A stretch of DNA of 64,000 nucleotides from Epiperipatus broadwayi (GCA_028023455.1 JAQFVV010006255.1:6116001-6180000), one strand, 5' to 3'. Numbered from the stretch's first letter, positions 11,096 through 23,985 are shown. The notes: generated from the letters alone by a model not told the origin. Translations and numbers: made by a program.

Positions 11096-11244
11096 AATAT
11101 AATTTTATTTTATATTTAAAGTTAAAAGTAGCTTTGCGGTTAGGTGTCAATAGCGCCTATATTATTTTACAAAGCGCACGCAAAGTTTTCGATTTAGGTT
11201 CGAATTACAAGACTAAAAATTGTTATATTTTGATTAGCGCAGAT

Positions 11245-11450
11245 ATTGATTACAAACCTCAATTAAAGATAAATATATCTAATATTATAAACGTCAGGTC
11301 AAATTGTATTATTTTAACTTCCTCTCGTTAAATATATATATATATTTAAATCTTCTATTAAATATTGTAATTCTTCAAACAAATGACTCAAGGCATTAGG
11401 AAAAAAGGTAATTGATCCCCAATATGAATTTCTATCGTACAAGTTTGCCT
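11245..11450 (-). repeat. decayed PLE-derived fragment
   Basis: The block 'cagatatt.attacaaacctcaattaaagataaatatatct' matches 58.6 and 59.04 kb. It is followed by a TA run and a second damaged A-type segment (caaatgactcaaggcat, ttgatccccaa). Confidence 0.4.
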
Positions 11451-11454
11451 GTTG

Positions 11455-11985
11455 ATCCATGCATGATTGCAGTTTATAATAATAGATGTATTGATTTTTA
11501 ATGACTTCTAGCTTAATAAATAGTCATGAATAACTTTTCATATGATTATCTACAAGGTTTTCCATTAAAGATATACAACAGCTGTACACTTGTTTATTAA
11601 GTTGTAAGAAATTATAATAGATTAATAATGAATGAGGATGAAGAAATTTGAGAGAATACAATGATCTGGATCAAAGCGTATGGATTTTGGAAACCTTCTG
11701 ATATTTTTGTTTTTAAAGAGTTATAATATTTAACAGAATATTTTTAAAAATTTAAATTTTAAAAATAAAAAGAATCGACAAAAAGAGCACACACACAAAT
11801 ATACAAGTCTACTTGAAAAGGAAATAATATCTAGATCTTAATAAAACACTTCTTAACCTACAAGTCAGCAAATGACATTCTTGTTTAAATACACGTAATT
11901 GATTATTTACATCCACTAACTTGCAGTCTGTTTGAAACTTTTATAAAATATCATAAGAATTTATTGCTAATCATGATATAGGAAC
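11455..11985. other. AT-rich sequence without recognised feature
   Basis: Nothing recognised. Confidence 0.4.
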
Positions 11986-12039
11986 CTAGCAAAATTTTTT
12001 GATGAATGTTTAATTTTAGATTGCGTTTAAATGCAAAAT

Positions 12040-12511
12040 CAAAAGATTTTGCTTATTCTTACAACATAACCTCAGGGCCTTGCTTACCGCGGATTTCCTA
12101 CATAGCAAAAGTAATTATAATCTGGACCATACATGCGCACTATGTAGGTGAAGTGATGAGACAATGGCACATATATTGGAAGAGTGTCAAATTTGGAATA
12201 GCATAAGAAACATTATTAAATCTCTCATTAAAAACAAAGAATCAGCTTGTGTAAATTTGATTAAAGCCTTCAAGAATGGACATTTTGAAATCATAAGATT
12301 GGCAACATTTATAAATTTTTGCATTTGGTCACTGAGAAATAAGATCATCTTAGAAAGTGGAGAAGAATATGACATGATTAAAATGTCTTTACACTTATTA
12401 AAAGAAATTAAAGAATTAGACCAAAAATTTTCTCAGAATTGGATGTTTAACCAGACCTGGTCCCTAATAAACCTAAAACAAAGGGTAGTACCGATGATGA
12501 AAATAATATAA
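12040..12511 (+). pseudogene. LINE ORF2 C-terminal zinc-knuckle relic
   Basis: In one frame the plus strand reads LLTADFLHSKSNYNLDHTC, then ALCR, a stop, and SDETMAHILEECQIWNSI. This gives C-x2-C...H-x4-C spacing followed by W, as in the C-terminal zinc knuckle after the RT of many non-LTR retrotransposons. An open frame then continues from 12164 to 12511 (FCIWSLRNKIILE...) as the tail of ORF2. A stop inside the knuckle and loss of the upstream RT make it a dead fragment. Confidence 0.5.
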
Positions 12512-12519
12512 AGTTGTAA

Positions 12520-15500
12520 ATCCAAAGATACTAAGAAAATTTGAATAAACCATTTACCTAAAACATTTTAGATAAACTTTATATGGAAGAGATCCAAGAA
12601 CTAGAAAATGCTATTATAAAGTTATTCACCTAATTGATAATTAATAAGAAATGGCTTTCATTTTATTAATGGATCAGTTTTAATCAATGACCCAATAAAT
12701 ATATTAAGACTGCTTTATAATGCTTAATGGTAACTGACTTGTTTATTGTAAAGAATCTATGATATATTTCGTATAATTTTCAGTCTTAGGTATTCTATGA
12801 AAACCTACTTTTAAGTAATTTTTATGAATGTTACCCCTATATTGGATTGGCTAACCTCATGATCTATAAGTAAAGTGTATGGCTTTCATATATGGTTCAT
12901 AATGACTAATCTCTCAAAATTTAAATGTTAAATTAATACACACAGAAACATTGGAAGTGCTCTTCACTTGGTAAGATAAAGCTCTATAGACTAAATGGCT
13001 AAATATGTTTTTAATCATTGTCTACATGTTTGTAAATTAAACAAACTTATATGTGTTTGAATTGACTAACACTGTCATATATGTGATATACATGATCAGA
13101 TTAATGTAAATGGGCCACAACTATGATTTCTGGAATGGGAAGTTACACGTCTTCAATTTCTGGTGATAACTAATGTCTTAATGTAATTGATATGAAATTA
13201 ATTGGTTATTCTATGTATACAAGCATAACCTCTGATTTTGTTAACTGGTCTCCATTGAGATTGATATGTAAATGTCCTTTTTTTTGTAAATAATTCTTAT
13301 GGTTTGTGAATAAATTTTCCTTTTGAAAGATAAAAGTAAATCACTGGGGAAAATATATTTCTTTCTAGCTATATAGAAGAGTCAACTAATGATTATATTT
13401 ATTTCATAGAATCACAAACATATATTTAAATAGAAAATTTTCTGCTCATACAGTAGAAAAATACTTTAAAAAAATTTTGAGTTCAAAAAATATTAGAAAT
13501 TTAAATAGTTTCTAAATCATATATGCAGAATTTCTTCATTCATAAACATATATAAATTATGATGGTAACTTTGCATGACAATTATATCACAATGATTTCA
13601 TGATGAGCTGCAAAATTTTATGTCATGAAAATATTAATAAGGTCCATCAAATAGGGTGGTGTTGGTGAATGAATGCACATATTTTCTAAGCATTATCACC
13701 AGCTTTAGCTTACAGATTAACAGCTTATTAGTGACATAATATAAACAACCGACCAAACATTTTTCATTTATGCCTTTATAATATTCCAGAATCCAGATTC
13801 AGGAAAAATATAAAACTCTCAATGATCAGCAAAAAAATCAGAGATTATCCAAAGCAAAAAATACTAATGCTTTCAAGTCACAAAATATAAACTTAATAAT
13901 ACTTAATAAATCACGAATATACAATCTCACAACATTAGAATATAAATAACATTTAATGATGAAAGAAAATCAAAAATTGAATTTTGGAACATAAAATATA
14001 TAGTTGATCCCTTAGCAATCAATATGGGGATTAATTCAAATAACAATCTTTAGTTTTATATTTATATTTAAAAAATTAATACTTTTAGTTTAGAAATTAA
14101 CCATAAAAATAATAAATTAGTTCAGACAGAAAGTAATACATATATAATTATTTTCTTTTTTTATATTACTACAGAATTTTGTAGTATTCATTCTTAATTG
14201 AAGATATAATGATTATACATAAAGTTATAATATGTATTTCTAATTAATATTTCATGCAATAAATATTTTAAATATTACATGAATAAATGAAAATATGTTT
14301 TATATATTTCAATTATATTTGCATGATTTCACTTTAATGACTTATTAAGTATAATATGCATTCAAATGAAATGTGAATCAATGATAATTACACTTAAATA
14401 GCATTTTAAGTTAGTTTTTAAAAAGAGATTATAATTTTCATATGTGATAGTTTAAATAGAGATGACAAAATTGTACTCAAATAATTATAAATATTTTTAA
14501 TATGGAATTTTTGTAGTGACATAGACTCTTTATAGTTGAAAAATATTACTTTATAGATTATATCAGAAAGACATTAAACTGCATAATACCAGTCACATAT
14601 AACTCAGAATTGCAGTGTACAAATATTCAGAAATGACATTTCTTTTAAATTGGGGAAATATCAATGATTGTGGAGAAAGCATTTTCAATAAGCAGATTTT
14701 TTTTTATTATAATGGCTGGATTCAGGATGACTTACCAAAGGATTTTCGCTTTATGTTTTGGTATGGTTTTAAACTATTCTTTTTTTTCCCAGTCTGTATT
14801 TAATATAAAACTTATGCCTTCTCTTTTTTTGATATTTATGACTTAAAAATTACCAAACATTCTGAAATTTATCTTTTGATAATCCATGTATTTAACTTTC
14901 TTTAAAATTATATTTCTTAATTGAAAAACAAAGATTACTTCATGTTAAAGTTTCAAAACAACTTTTGTTTTTACCTTCTTTTTTTTTTCCACAATAAAAC
15001 CAGCTCTGAATTGATTATCTATCTTACATACATATTTATTTTTTTAATTTTAATTAATTAAATTAAGCATCTGTTTCATTTCAAGATTAATAGTGTTAAC
15101 AATAATAAATGCATTTAAGAGAATGAAAACTGGAAACTACATACAGATGGAAAACAAGCTTATTGAATGAGGAAGATAACCACTTTGATAATTTACAGCC
15201 CATAAATACAGTATCTATTAAAATAGTCTATTGTAAACTTTACATGAACATTTATATTTAAAATTCCATTTCAGAATCCCTGATTTCTAATGTGAGTGCT
15301 ATAACAGAGAAAAGTTGATGTTATATTCATAAAAATAAAACAGAAGATAATTGAAAAGATGTTATGATGAATAAATTATTACTTATCTATGTTCCAAGTA
15401 ATGGAAGGATCTGTATATATAAACTTTCAAAAGAATTCTTTCAAGTCACTGCCTTCTTTCAACTGTGAAACATATTATAACTAAATTCAATGAACGTATT

Positions 15501-15955
15501 AAAAATTGTTATTGAAACTATTAATTGGTATTAATTTAATATATTTTTATTAGTTGCCATAAGAGTTTGATAAAATTAGCAGAATTATTTAAAAGCTCAT
15601 TGGATGTAAATTATTAATATGGAAGAGATGTTAAGATTTAAAAAAAAAACTTTATTTGAATTGTCTGTCCAATGAATGTTTTGTTTATTATTAAAATTAA
15701 AAATTCACTTGTGATATGTGGTAGAAGGGAGAGATATCTAATCCTACATACACAAAGCACTTAATTTACTTAATTAAAACTACTATAATTACAATAAAAT
15801 ATTAAATGATATTTTTGTGAGGATAATTTAAAAGAATTATGTGAATCATATTTCAAAACAAATGTGTCAGTATTTTCCTGAATTTTTGTGATGATGGATA
15901 TTTTAATTTTAATTGTATTTATATATTGGACTATTTTCATCATCTAATATTAAGT
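12520..15955. other. long AT-rich stretch without recognised feature
   Basis: About 3.4 kb. Short open frames (e.g. 14615-14803) have low-complexity, hydrophobic content and no family resemblance. I see no splice-supported gene, tRNA or relationship to the window's repeats. Confidence 0.4.
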
Positions 15956-15959
15956 ATTG

Positions 15960-16145
15960 AATGCTCAATTGGTTAGAGTGTTAACTTAAAATTCAATATT
16001 CAAGATTCTAAGGGTTCAGGTTTGATTCCTATGCTAGTACTGTCACTGGTCAGACCAGCAACATCTGAAGAAGAAAACAAAAATAATACCTCTTGAAATG
16101 TTGTGCATAATACTAACCTGTACGCTATTACTAACAGTTGAATGT
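15960..16145 (+). repeat. tRNA-derived SINE-like copy
   Basis: Box A is TGCTCAATTGGTTAGAG (15962-15978) and box B is GGTTTGATTCC (16019-16029), with the spacing of a tRNA with a long variable arm. A body follows containing 'ctgtcactggtcagaccagcaa', 'gaagaagaaaac' and 'aataatacctcttgaa'. A decayed copy with the same body is at 23125-23260. Confidence 0.65.
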
Positions 16146-16329
16146 AGTTGAGAATTTAAATAAAGTTAAATTTTTCTAAAGACATTCAAAATTTAATATT
16201 AGATGATCGAAATAGTCCAACTTATAAATATGTTTTAGTATATTTTGATATTTTTATTTGAAATATTTGAAAAAATGAAATATTTAGATTTATTATTCCA
16301 AAAAAAAATCCTTATTTACATCAAATTAG

Positions 16330-16618
16330 AACAAATAGGTGATACTGACCTCATTGAAAAAATTAAAAGACTGAAGTAAAGTTGGGTTGGATATATTGCT
16401 AGAAGAGATGACAATAGATGGACAATTAAAATCTTAAACTGGAGGCCAAGAGATTATAAAAGACTCAGAAAGAGACCACATGTGAGATGGATGGATGAAA
16501 TAAGAAAGTGTGCAGGGGTGATATGGAGAAGAGAAGCTAAAGATCAGAGAAGATGGATTGAACTTGGAGAGACTTTCAACCTGCAGTGGATTGATAATGG
16601 TTGATGATGATGATGAAT
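16330..16618 (+). pseudogene. LINE ORF2 C-terminal end with GAT-repeat tail
   Basis: One frame reads SWVGYIARRDDNRWTIKILN, then WRPRDYKRLRKRPHVRWMDE and IRKCAGVIWRREAKDQRRWI, ending LGETFNLQWIDNG and a stop. This matches the C-terminal signature of many LINE ORF2 proteins (W-x-GHIAR..D.RW...W.P..KR..GRP..RW.D.I......W...A.DR..W). One stop lies upstream of the W (LK-stop-SW). The copy ends in a short GAT microsatellite, a common LINE tail. Only the last 90 or so residues survive, i.e. a 5'-truncated insertion, and it is notably well preserved. Confidence 0.7.
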
Positions 16619-17038
16619 AAAAAACTTTGAAAAACTTTATATAAAAACAAATATGTTATTTAATATAAAAGTTTCTTTCATCATTATTTCATTATTCTTC
16701 TCACATTAAGTTATATCTTCCATGACATTCCAAATTTTTAATTAAAGAATATAGAAAATTTATACCATAGTGGAAATCTATTTACATATTTATTAATTAA
16801 CACGAGATTTGAATATTCAGATTTGTAATTTGATCGTGATCATTTTCAATTGTTTAATGCAACCAGAACTCATAGAAAAGAATTTGATATAATTACATGA
16901 TCACTATCTTTTATACTAGCACATAATTGTTATTAAACAAGGCAAAACTCTCCATACAGTAGTGCCACCCTGTGCCAATCAGAGTAATCAATGGATTCCA
17001 GAAAGCTTGTGCATAAAATCCCTATCTAGTGCCTATCA

Positions 17039-17095
17039 TCCAATATCCACAGACTAGTTTCTGGCTTGTGGCCTTCATCAGTGAGGAGTCTTGGA
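17039..17095 (-). ncRNA. type I hammerhead ribozyme motif, family B, core intact
   Basis: CUGAUGA, GGC/GCC helix II with CACAA loop, GAAA, AC/GU helix III and GUC cleavage triplet are present. Helix I is UCCUCA/UGUGGA with one U-U mismatch, then an internal loop and UCCAA/UUGGA. Confidence 0.7.
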
Positions 17096-17402
17096 TCTGA
17101 GAGCACTGGTTTAATAACAATTATGTGCTAGTATAAGAGATAGTGATCATGTGATATTTAGTGGTTTAACACCAATCCTGCCTAATGGGATAGTGGTGGC
17201 TATGGTTGTTAAAGATCCAAAGGCACCAAAATGTATGGGTGCTGAACCGAGTTCAGACCCATATGACTCTATAAACTATTGAGCTTAGATGAAAAATATT
17301 AGTGTTTTCAATTGCATTCTCATAGTTTTGTAGTTAAGTAGAGATAAAAGTGCTGCTGGAGGGTTGCATTTGATCCCAAGATCTAGGTGCAGTGCTCTCA
17401 GA

Positions 17403-17459
17403 TCCAAGACTTCTCACTGATGAAGGCCACAAGCCAGAAACTAGTCTGGGGATATTGGA
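17403..17459 (+). ncRNA. type I hammerhead ribozyme motif, family B, best copy
   Basis: CUGAUGA is at 17417-17423, GAAA at 17437-17440 and the cleavage position (C of GUC) at 17446. Helix I consists of UUCUCA pairing with UGGGGA (all six positions pair, with wobbles), an internal loop, and an outer UCCAA/UUGGA stem (17403-17407 with 17455-17459). Helix II is GGC/GCC with an A-A mismatch next to the core. This is the most complete hammerhead in the window. Confidence 0.75.
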
Positions 17460-17579
17460 TGAATAAGCACTAGATAGGGATTTTATGCACAAGCTTTCTG
17501 GCATCCATTGATTACTCTGATTGGCACAGGGTGACACTACTGTATGGTCAGTTTTGCCTTGTTTATTTGATATAATTCC

Positions 17580-19430
17580 ATACTTAGTCTTTAAACTATA
17601 AATTCTCTCCTAAGACTATAATTGTTCTTCAAGGTACTTTTCCATTTTATTGGTTGACCTGCCATATAATTAATTTTTTTTTTTGCCACAATTAAATCAG
17701 AGTTTTATAAAATTCTTGAAATTTTTGATCTTCTAAAAATTGATTTAAACTGAAGTATGTCTGATATCAAGATAGTATCAAAATGAATAGTAATTCAAAA
17801 ACAACTTCTATTCATAAATGAAACAAACAAAATGAATAGATGATAGAATTACTACTCTTAAGGTATGTTTTTAGGTACATAATATTTTAAATATTATATT
17901 ATTTTTAGCACTATAGAAGATCTATGGTTTGATGTAAAGTTCTTATGGCAGTTCAAATTGTACAAAAACTAAATAGTTCTGTTAATAATGATAAATATTA
18001 TCTTTCATACGTGAAATGCTTTATTTTTTTAATATATTGTTAATTTGTATGTGGTGATGTTAATCATACTTAGCGAAGCAAAATAAACTCTTAATTATAT
18101 TCATACAGAATTGTTCATACTTCTATAACTGAGTAACTACGTAATCAAAAAAAATTATGATAGCCAAACTAATTGTGTTTGTGAAATTTCAACTATTAAT
18201 TAAATTAAATGAATAAGTAATTAAATGCTTTAACTTAAACTTATTTATGATTGGTATTTTTCACATTATTTTGAAAATTGATACCAAAAAATTATAATTT
18301 CAAATATTTTACTTTCCTGAAAATACTGTGATTGAATGTTAGGATTTTTTCTAATGGTTGATTTATCTTAAAACAGTACTAATACACAATGACTATGACA
18401 TGTATCTACAGATCTTACTAGTTCATGTGCAAATCAAATAAATTGCAACCCATAACAATACTATTCTATCTTATATTGCAAAGGTCATGTGTTCATGACA
18501 AGTTAATTGTAGTACATAGCCCAAGTAATAAATCTACAAATTGATTGGGTTAGTTCATGTGAAGAAAAAATTAACTGCAAATGTATGGTTCTTATATTTT
18601 TTTATTTCATGAAAATATAGTATCTTTTAAAGTTTAGATAATATCATGACATACCTTTATCCTGACCCATGACAATGATCTATAAAATTTATAACTATTT
18701 TGTACCTCAACCAATCTAAGATAGAATAATAAAGAAAAAAACTTTATTCAGCAAATACTTTATCATATATTCAGTCATATTCTCATAAATATCTCCTTAA
18801 GATGATAGGTAGTAATATCATAATTTTACTTTCACTTTTTAATTATTTCAATTTCTGACCTTTTTGGGAGTTTGTTATTGCTTATTATTCTCTTAATAAA
18901 TCTTAATTTTAGAATGTGTCATAACTTTAATAAGTTTTTACATATATATATTAAACATTTTGGCTACAAAATTGGAATGAATTAAAAAAAAAAAAATTCA
19001 AATTTTATTCTTTTTGCATTTTATTTTATAGGTAAAAAATAAAATAGTCATCTTCAGGGTAAAGATCTTTCCAACAACTTGAGATCTTGTAAAGAAAGCA
19101 TTGTTTACTAAGTCTACTATTAACAATTTGAATGTTTCTCATCATCAGTCTAAAAATTGTTATATTTTTCTATTGTTGACCAATATTGTATAATTAAGAA
19201 GATTGTCTACAGAATATTTACCTGAAACAAAATAATCTAGGCCTGTTTGGAACCTTGTCAAAAAATCAATTTTTCTAGACTTGGATTCAATACCAAATCT
19301 TTGGCATAATATAAAGATGCAACATATCTACACAACTTTCTTTTCTTCCTCATATATATATATATATATATATATATTCATTGGTGGTAGCTGGCCCAAC
19401 CTCTAAATCGAGATAGTTCCTGACATTGAG
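17580..19430. other. AT-rich stretch; TA microsatellite near its end
   Basis: No coding or RNA feature recognised. A TA run lies at about 19352-19377. Confidence 0.4.
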
Positions 19431-19439
19431 TGAGCATTT

Positions 19440-21035
19440 GATAAAAGCTCAAACAAAGATTTTCTAATGAAAAACACCAATTGTATTCTCACTCATTGTC
19501 ATATTTCTCCCTTATCCAGACACTGGAGCAAACAAGTCAATAATTTTAATATATTTTTTGAAAAAAATAACATAGTTTGCCTTAAAGAAGACAAAGTATG
19601 CAAAACTCTATCTACCTTGAGAAAATTCAGCTCCAAATTCACTCTTTAAAATTTAAGTGCATAATGTACTGCAATCTCAAGCACCTAAAAGACAAATTTA
19701 TCTCCAACATTTTAAGAAAACACAATAATGTGTTCACTCACCTCAACTACTTCCATATTTATCCTTCCACAGCTATTACACCTCGGATATTCTCCAACAT
19801 AAAACTCTATAAGCAGGAATATCCATTAAGACATAATCAATTTTAGAGGTGCCTACTACAATGCAGCCACAAAGTTCATCACATAATGGATCAAATTTGA
19901 ATTTGGTTTCAGGTCCCTAACAATCAAATTATCATTTCATTTTATAAACATTATTAAAAATTCTAAGATTCAGAGTATGACTATAGAATGGTTTTGTTTG
20001 ATGTGCTCAGTCAATAGAGTATGTCCATCAACATTATTCAAGTATGAACAAACTTATTACAATTAGTGGAAAAAAGAGCTAAATTTATTACTGATGTATT
20101 ATGATGAATTAATGACAATGTACATGCTTTATTTCAGGATGAAATATTTTTGATAACCACAAATTGGCTTATGGGACTTTCTATCAGCAAAATCATATGC
20201 AGTCTGGCCACCATTGCCTTTATCAAAAAGCATGCAATCCAATCCCTCTTGACTATACACAGTGGCATCATATATACCAGATATGTTGATAAGATCTTTG
20301 TCTGTGTCCCTCCTTATTTGATTCTTGAGATGAACACATGAGAATGAAGATCGCCACAATATATTAAATACATTGACTTAAAATTAACCAAATAAACTCA
20401 CTGCATTGTTTATTCAATATAAGGTCACAGGTTTCAAAGTTTTTCTTGTTTAGAAACTAAACTATGCAAATTTATGGCTGATGCCAAAGATAATCTGGAA
20501 TCTTACAAGAGAGACCTAATCCAAGCAGGTTATTGTCTCCCCATGCTTTACAATCAGAATAGAGGATTTTATAATAGACATAACCATGTCAAACCCCTCC
20601 CTCATCCAAAATCCTGGATCAAATGCTTTTTATCACTAACCATCCACACAACATTAACCTCTCCACCTTTCTAAAGACTTTAATATCATTTGTCGATGCC
20701 CCCCTTCCCTCAACACACTTATCAATAATTCTAAGGATAAGCTGAACAATGATGACAAAGCTCAATTATTTTATTCCATAGCCTGCCTCTCCTGCAATAG
20801 CAAACACTTTGGGGAGACACATGCCAACTTGAAATCCAAAATTTTCCAACACACTTATCTATTTAACAGAGCTAAAACAAGTCCATCATATAGCTTAGTA
20901 TTAGTAGATCATAAAAAAATACTGGTTACATTTTAAAACCTACTTCTGCCAAGATTGTTTTCTTAAATAAATAACACCAAACAATGCCACCAAAGATAAA
21001 GATATAATGAAAATAAAAGCATATAGTACTCATTT
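19440..21035 (+). pseudogene. decayed Penelope-like element (RT plus GIY-YIG)
   Basis: Fragments in changing frames follow PLE order. The N-terminal part of RT lies around 19467-19846. An RT core near 20130-20330 contains LMGLSISKIICSLATIAF (counterpart of the family's AMGSPLSPxLANxFM) and YTRYVDKIFVCV (counterpart of FRYVDDIF; the second catalytic Asp is Lys). A downstream piece follows at 20474-20674. Near 20770-20910, IACLSCNSKHFGETHANLKS is the GIY-YIG-type 'C..C...Y.GET..NL..R' segment. Stops and frameshifts throughout mean no active product. It is older than the 33-36 kb PLE. Confidence 0.6.
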
Positions 21036-21039
21036 ATAA

Positions 21040-21603
21040 AGTATTATTTTTTTAAAAAAAGTATTAATTTTTATTCTGAATCTATATGATTTAGTAGAAT
21101 AGTAGAATGATGAATTTGAGTTGAATCAAACCTCAACTTATTACTTTCTATACTTCATATCCTATGTCTTCCCAAATGTCTAATTACCTGATAACTTTTA
21201 TATTTTTTGTTTTATTATTTATATTAAAAATGATATATATGTATCATTAATTTTATCATCGCAGTTCACTAGTATTATTATTTTTTTAAAAAAAAATATG
21301 AATAATAAATAATTGTTAATAGTAATATTTTTTTTATAATTCTAATAAGACTCTATTAATGGAAAATCAGCAATAATAAAATTATGTTTTTTACCCTGTC
21401 ATTCTCTGTCTTTGAGAATTTTGTTAAATTAATACAAATTTATTCAAAAGATTTGATGGAATATATATATATTCTCTTTGCTGTCTTAAGCTAGTGATTT
21501 GAAAAAAGAAAAGTCCAACAAGGAACAAGCTCTCATAAAAAATGATCTTCCAACAGTTATCACTAAGAAAACTATCAATAAATTATAAAAGAAACATCAA
21601 ATA
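21040..21603. other. AT-rich sequence without recognised feature
   Basis: Nothing recognised. Confidence 0.4.
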
Positions 21604-21721
21604 AAAATACAGTTATTAAAACAGGCAAAACTCTCTATACGTATTGCCACTCAGTGCAAGTCAGAGTGATCAATGGATGCCAGAAGGCTTGTGCATAAAA
21701 TCCCCATCTAGCGCCTACTGA

Positions 21722-21778
21722 TCCAATATCCCCAGACTAGTTTCTGGCTTGTGGCTTTTGTCAGTGAGGAGACTTGGA
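21722..21778 (-). ncRNA. hammerhead motif, family B, G8 mutated
   Basis: Stems I, II and III and GAAA are kept, but the core reads CUGACAA (G8 to A). Predicted inactive. Confidence 0.6.
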
Positions 21779-22390
21779 TCTGAGAGTAGATCTTAGGATC
21801 TAATGCAACACTCCAGCAGATACCTTTTATCTCCACTTAACAACAAAACTATTTAACACAATAATATTTTCAATCCAAGCTCATTAGCTTATATAGTCAT
21901 ATAGGTCTGAACTCAATTCACTATCTATACATTTTGGTGTCTTTGGTTCTTTAATAGCCATAGCCATTACTATCCTATTAGACAGGATTGGTTTTAAGCC
22001 AATAAACATCACATGATCACCATTTCCTATGCTTGCTTATAACTGATATCCATTGATTATTCTGAGTGGCAATTCATATAGAGTTTTGCCTGTTTTAATA
22101 ATAGTTATAAGCAACCATAGGAAATTGTAATCATGTGATGTTTATTGGCTTAAAACCATTCCTGCCTAATAGGATAGTGGTGGCTATGGTTGTTAAAGAA
22201 GCAAAGTCACTAAAATGTATAGATACTGAACTGTGTTCAGACCTATATGACTATATAAGCTAATGAGCTTGGATTGAAAGTAATACAGTGTTTTCAATTT
22301 AAGATTCATAGTTTTGTAGTTAAGTAGAGATAAAAGATGATGGCTGGAGGGTTGCATTAGATCCTAAGGTATAGGTGCAGTGCTCTCACA

Positions 22391-22447
22391 TCCAAGGCTC
22401 CTCACTGATGAAGGCCACAAGCCAAAAACTAGTCTGGGGATATTGGA
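22391..22447 (+). ncRNA. hammerhead motif, family B, G12 mutated
   Basis: CUGAUGA (22405-22411) and a full helix I are present, but GAAA is AAAA, removing the catalytic G12. Predicted inactive. Confidence 0.6.
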
Positions 22448-22619
22448 TGAGTAGGCACTAGATAAGGATTTTATGCACAAGCCTTCTGGCATCCATTGAT
22501 TACTCTGGCTTGCATTGAGTAGCAATACATGTAGAGAGTTTTGCCTGTTTTAATAACAGTTATAAGCAAGCATAAGAAATGGTAATAGTGTGATGTTTAT
22601 TGGAAAATACAGTTATAAA

Positions 22620-23120
22620 TATTATAATGTATTCATACATACCAGGAATGGAAAAGTTAAAAAATATTTGAAGTCAGCCCAATATCAAATAGTTTTCCTC
22701 ACTCCATGAGGAATTCTAATTCCCATAAAACCTAAACTCAAAATGCTGGCAAAATAAAAATGAAACCTGCAACTGATGTAAATATGGATATACATAGATC
22801 AATGAAAGTAAATACATCATAAAAATAATTTAAAAAGCATAAAACAAGAATAAAAGAAAAAAAAGATGAATGTTTAAAGGAGCACAATAGATGTATATCA
22901 TAGAACATATTTTTGATTGAGAAAACACAAGAATATTAGTCAGAGAGAAAAAATAAAAAGAATAAAATTTAATTAAAGAAGCTGCTCACATGATGATAAC
23001 TAGAATCCTATTATTTAATATAGTGTAGTAATCTGTAATGTTTTTCTCTTAAAATGTAAAAAGTAAAAATATCAGGAGGATCTATACAAATAATATAAAA
23101 TCTACTTGACTATTGTCTTT
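22620..23120. other. AT-rich sequence without recognised feature
   Basis: Nothing recognised between the B dimer and the SINE-like copy. Confidence 0.4.
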
Positions 23121-23124
23121 ACTT

Positions 23125-23260
23125 AATTAGTTAAGATGTGATCTTAAACTCAATAGATTAGGGATTCACTATTCATGTAAGCACTGCTGCTGACAAGTAC
23201 AACAATACCCGAAGAAGAACAAATAATTACTACTCGAATATTATGTTCCACTCTTACTTA
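23125..23260 (+). repeat. decayed tRNA-derived SINE-like copy
   Basis: Its body matches the copy at 15960 (actgctgctgacaagtacaac, gaagaagaacaaataattac, tactcgaatattatgtt). The tRNA-like head is too mutated to show boxes A and B. Confidence 0.45.
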
Positions 23261-23469
23261 TTTGGGAACTTATGTATTAGTTAATCCAGCAATGGAATTT
23301 TTGTCTTCATAATCAATATGATTATCTACAATTGCTAAATATTTAATAGTCATTTTACTTAATTAATATATAAGGGATTCGAACTCAGACTTTCACACAA
23401 TCCTCAACTCTCCATGCCATCTCATATTGCTGACCCACCTGATCACACACATGTTGAAAAGATAAATAA

Positions 23470-23511
23470 CCAATATATGTATTTCATGCTAAACCAGCAA
23501 TCATCAGTTGG
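23470..23511 (-). ncRNA. hammerhead ribozyme motif, family A, core intact
   Basis: CCAA, CUGAUGA, helix II UGCU/AGCA, GAAA, an AU-rich short helix III, U-A cleavage site and UUGG are all present on the minus strand. Confidence 0.7.
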
Positions 23512-23985
23512 TCCAGATGACTATATCCACACATATATACAATCAGTGCTCAGCTTTATATTAAGATAGCCAATCTTCATACGTTAATGGACAGGTTTCA
23601 AACTACTCCAACCTACAACTCTTCAGCCATCCATTTCATTGAAAATCTGATGATGGATGTTCAAAGCCCACATTAGTGCCAAAGTTGTCATTCTACCCTT
23701 GTTTACCATGAGTCATTCTGACCCCTCATATACTGGAGAATAATCCATTTATATACATATGTGAGGAATGGGCAGACCTTTAAATGCACTATGTTTCAAT
23801 ATGTAATTTAATACACTGTGCAGGCTGGGCTTTGAACAATCCATCATCAGATTTTCAATGAAATGGATGACTGAAGAATTATAGGTTGGAGTAGTTTGAA
23901 GCCTGTCCATTAAAATATGAAGATTGGCTATCTTAATATAAAGCTAAGCACTGATTGTATATATGTGTGGAGATAGTAATCTGGA

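Larger units (their letters stand above)
10735..11172. mobile_element. PLE 3'-end palindrome (head-to-head truncated copies)
   Basis: Arms of about 160 bp are inverted copies: the left begins gtaaaataacataggcgcta and the right ends in its complement. Between them lies an unpaired segment with a short coding tail and a hairpin (ATGGCGTTG/CAACGCCAT). The left copy reads minus and the right copy, lacking coding sequence, reads plus. GC content is visibly higher than in the surroundings. Confidence 0.7.
16882..17577. mobile_element. repeat-B inverted dimer with 13-bp target duplication
   Basis: A 670-bp insertion (16895-17564) is flanked by ATTTGATATAATT at 16882-16894 and 17565-17577. It holds a shorter left copy (hammerhead on minus) and a longer right copy (hammerhead on plus) joined head to head near 17110, with 3' ends outward. 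No protein-coding sequence is recognised, so it is either a fully 5'-truncated PLE or a non-autonomous derivative. Confidence 0.75.
21604..22616. mobile_element. repeat-B inverted dimer with 13-bp target duplication
   Basis: AAAATACAGTTAT occurs at 21604-21616 and 22604-22616 and bounds a 987-bp insertion. Two near-complete B units of about 450-530 bp lie head to head, meeting near 22050-22080, each with a hammerhead directed outward (left minus, right plus). The units share the block with 'ggatagtggtggctatggttg' and end in 'aaacatcacatgatcaccat'. No ORF is preserved. Confidence 0.78.

Noticed and set aside
14615-14846. Two overlapping short frames with aromatic-rich content
   Set aside because: They overlap in different frames, have no recognisable motif and lie in sequence without other coding signs.
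15960-16032. Functional tRNA gene
   Set aside because: Boxes A and B are present, but the acceptor and anticodon stems do not pair convincingly and a SINE-like body follows.
23650-23670. Second CTGATGATGG motif in repeat A (gaaaatctgatgatgga) as a hammerhead
   Set aside because: No GAAA, no helix II and no closing strand follow it.
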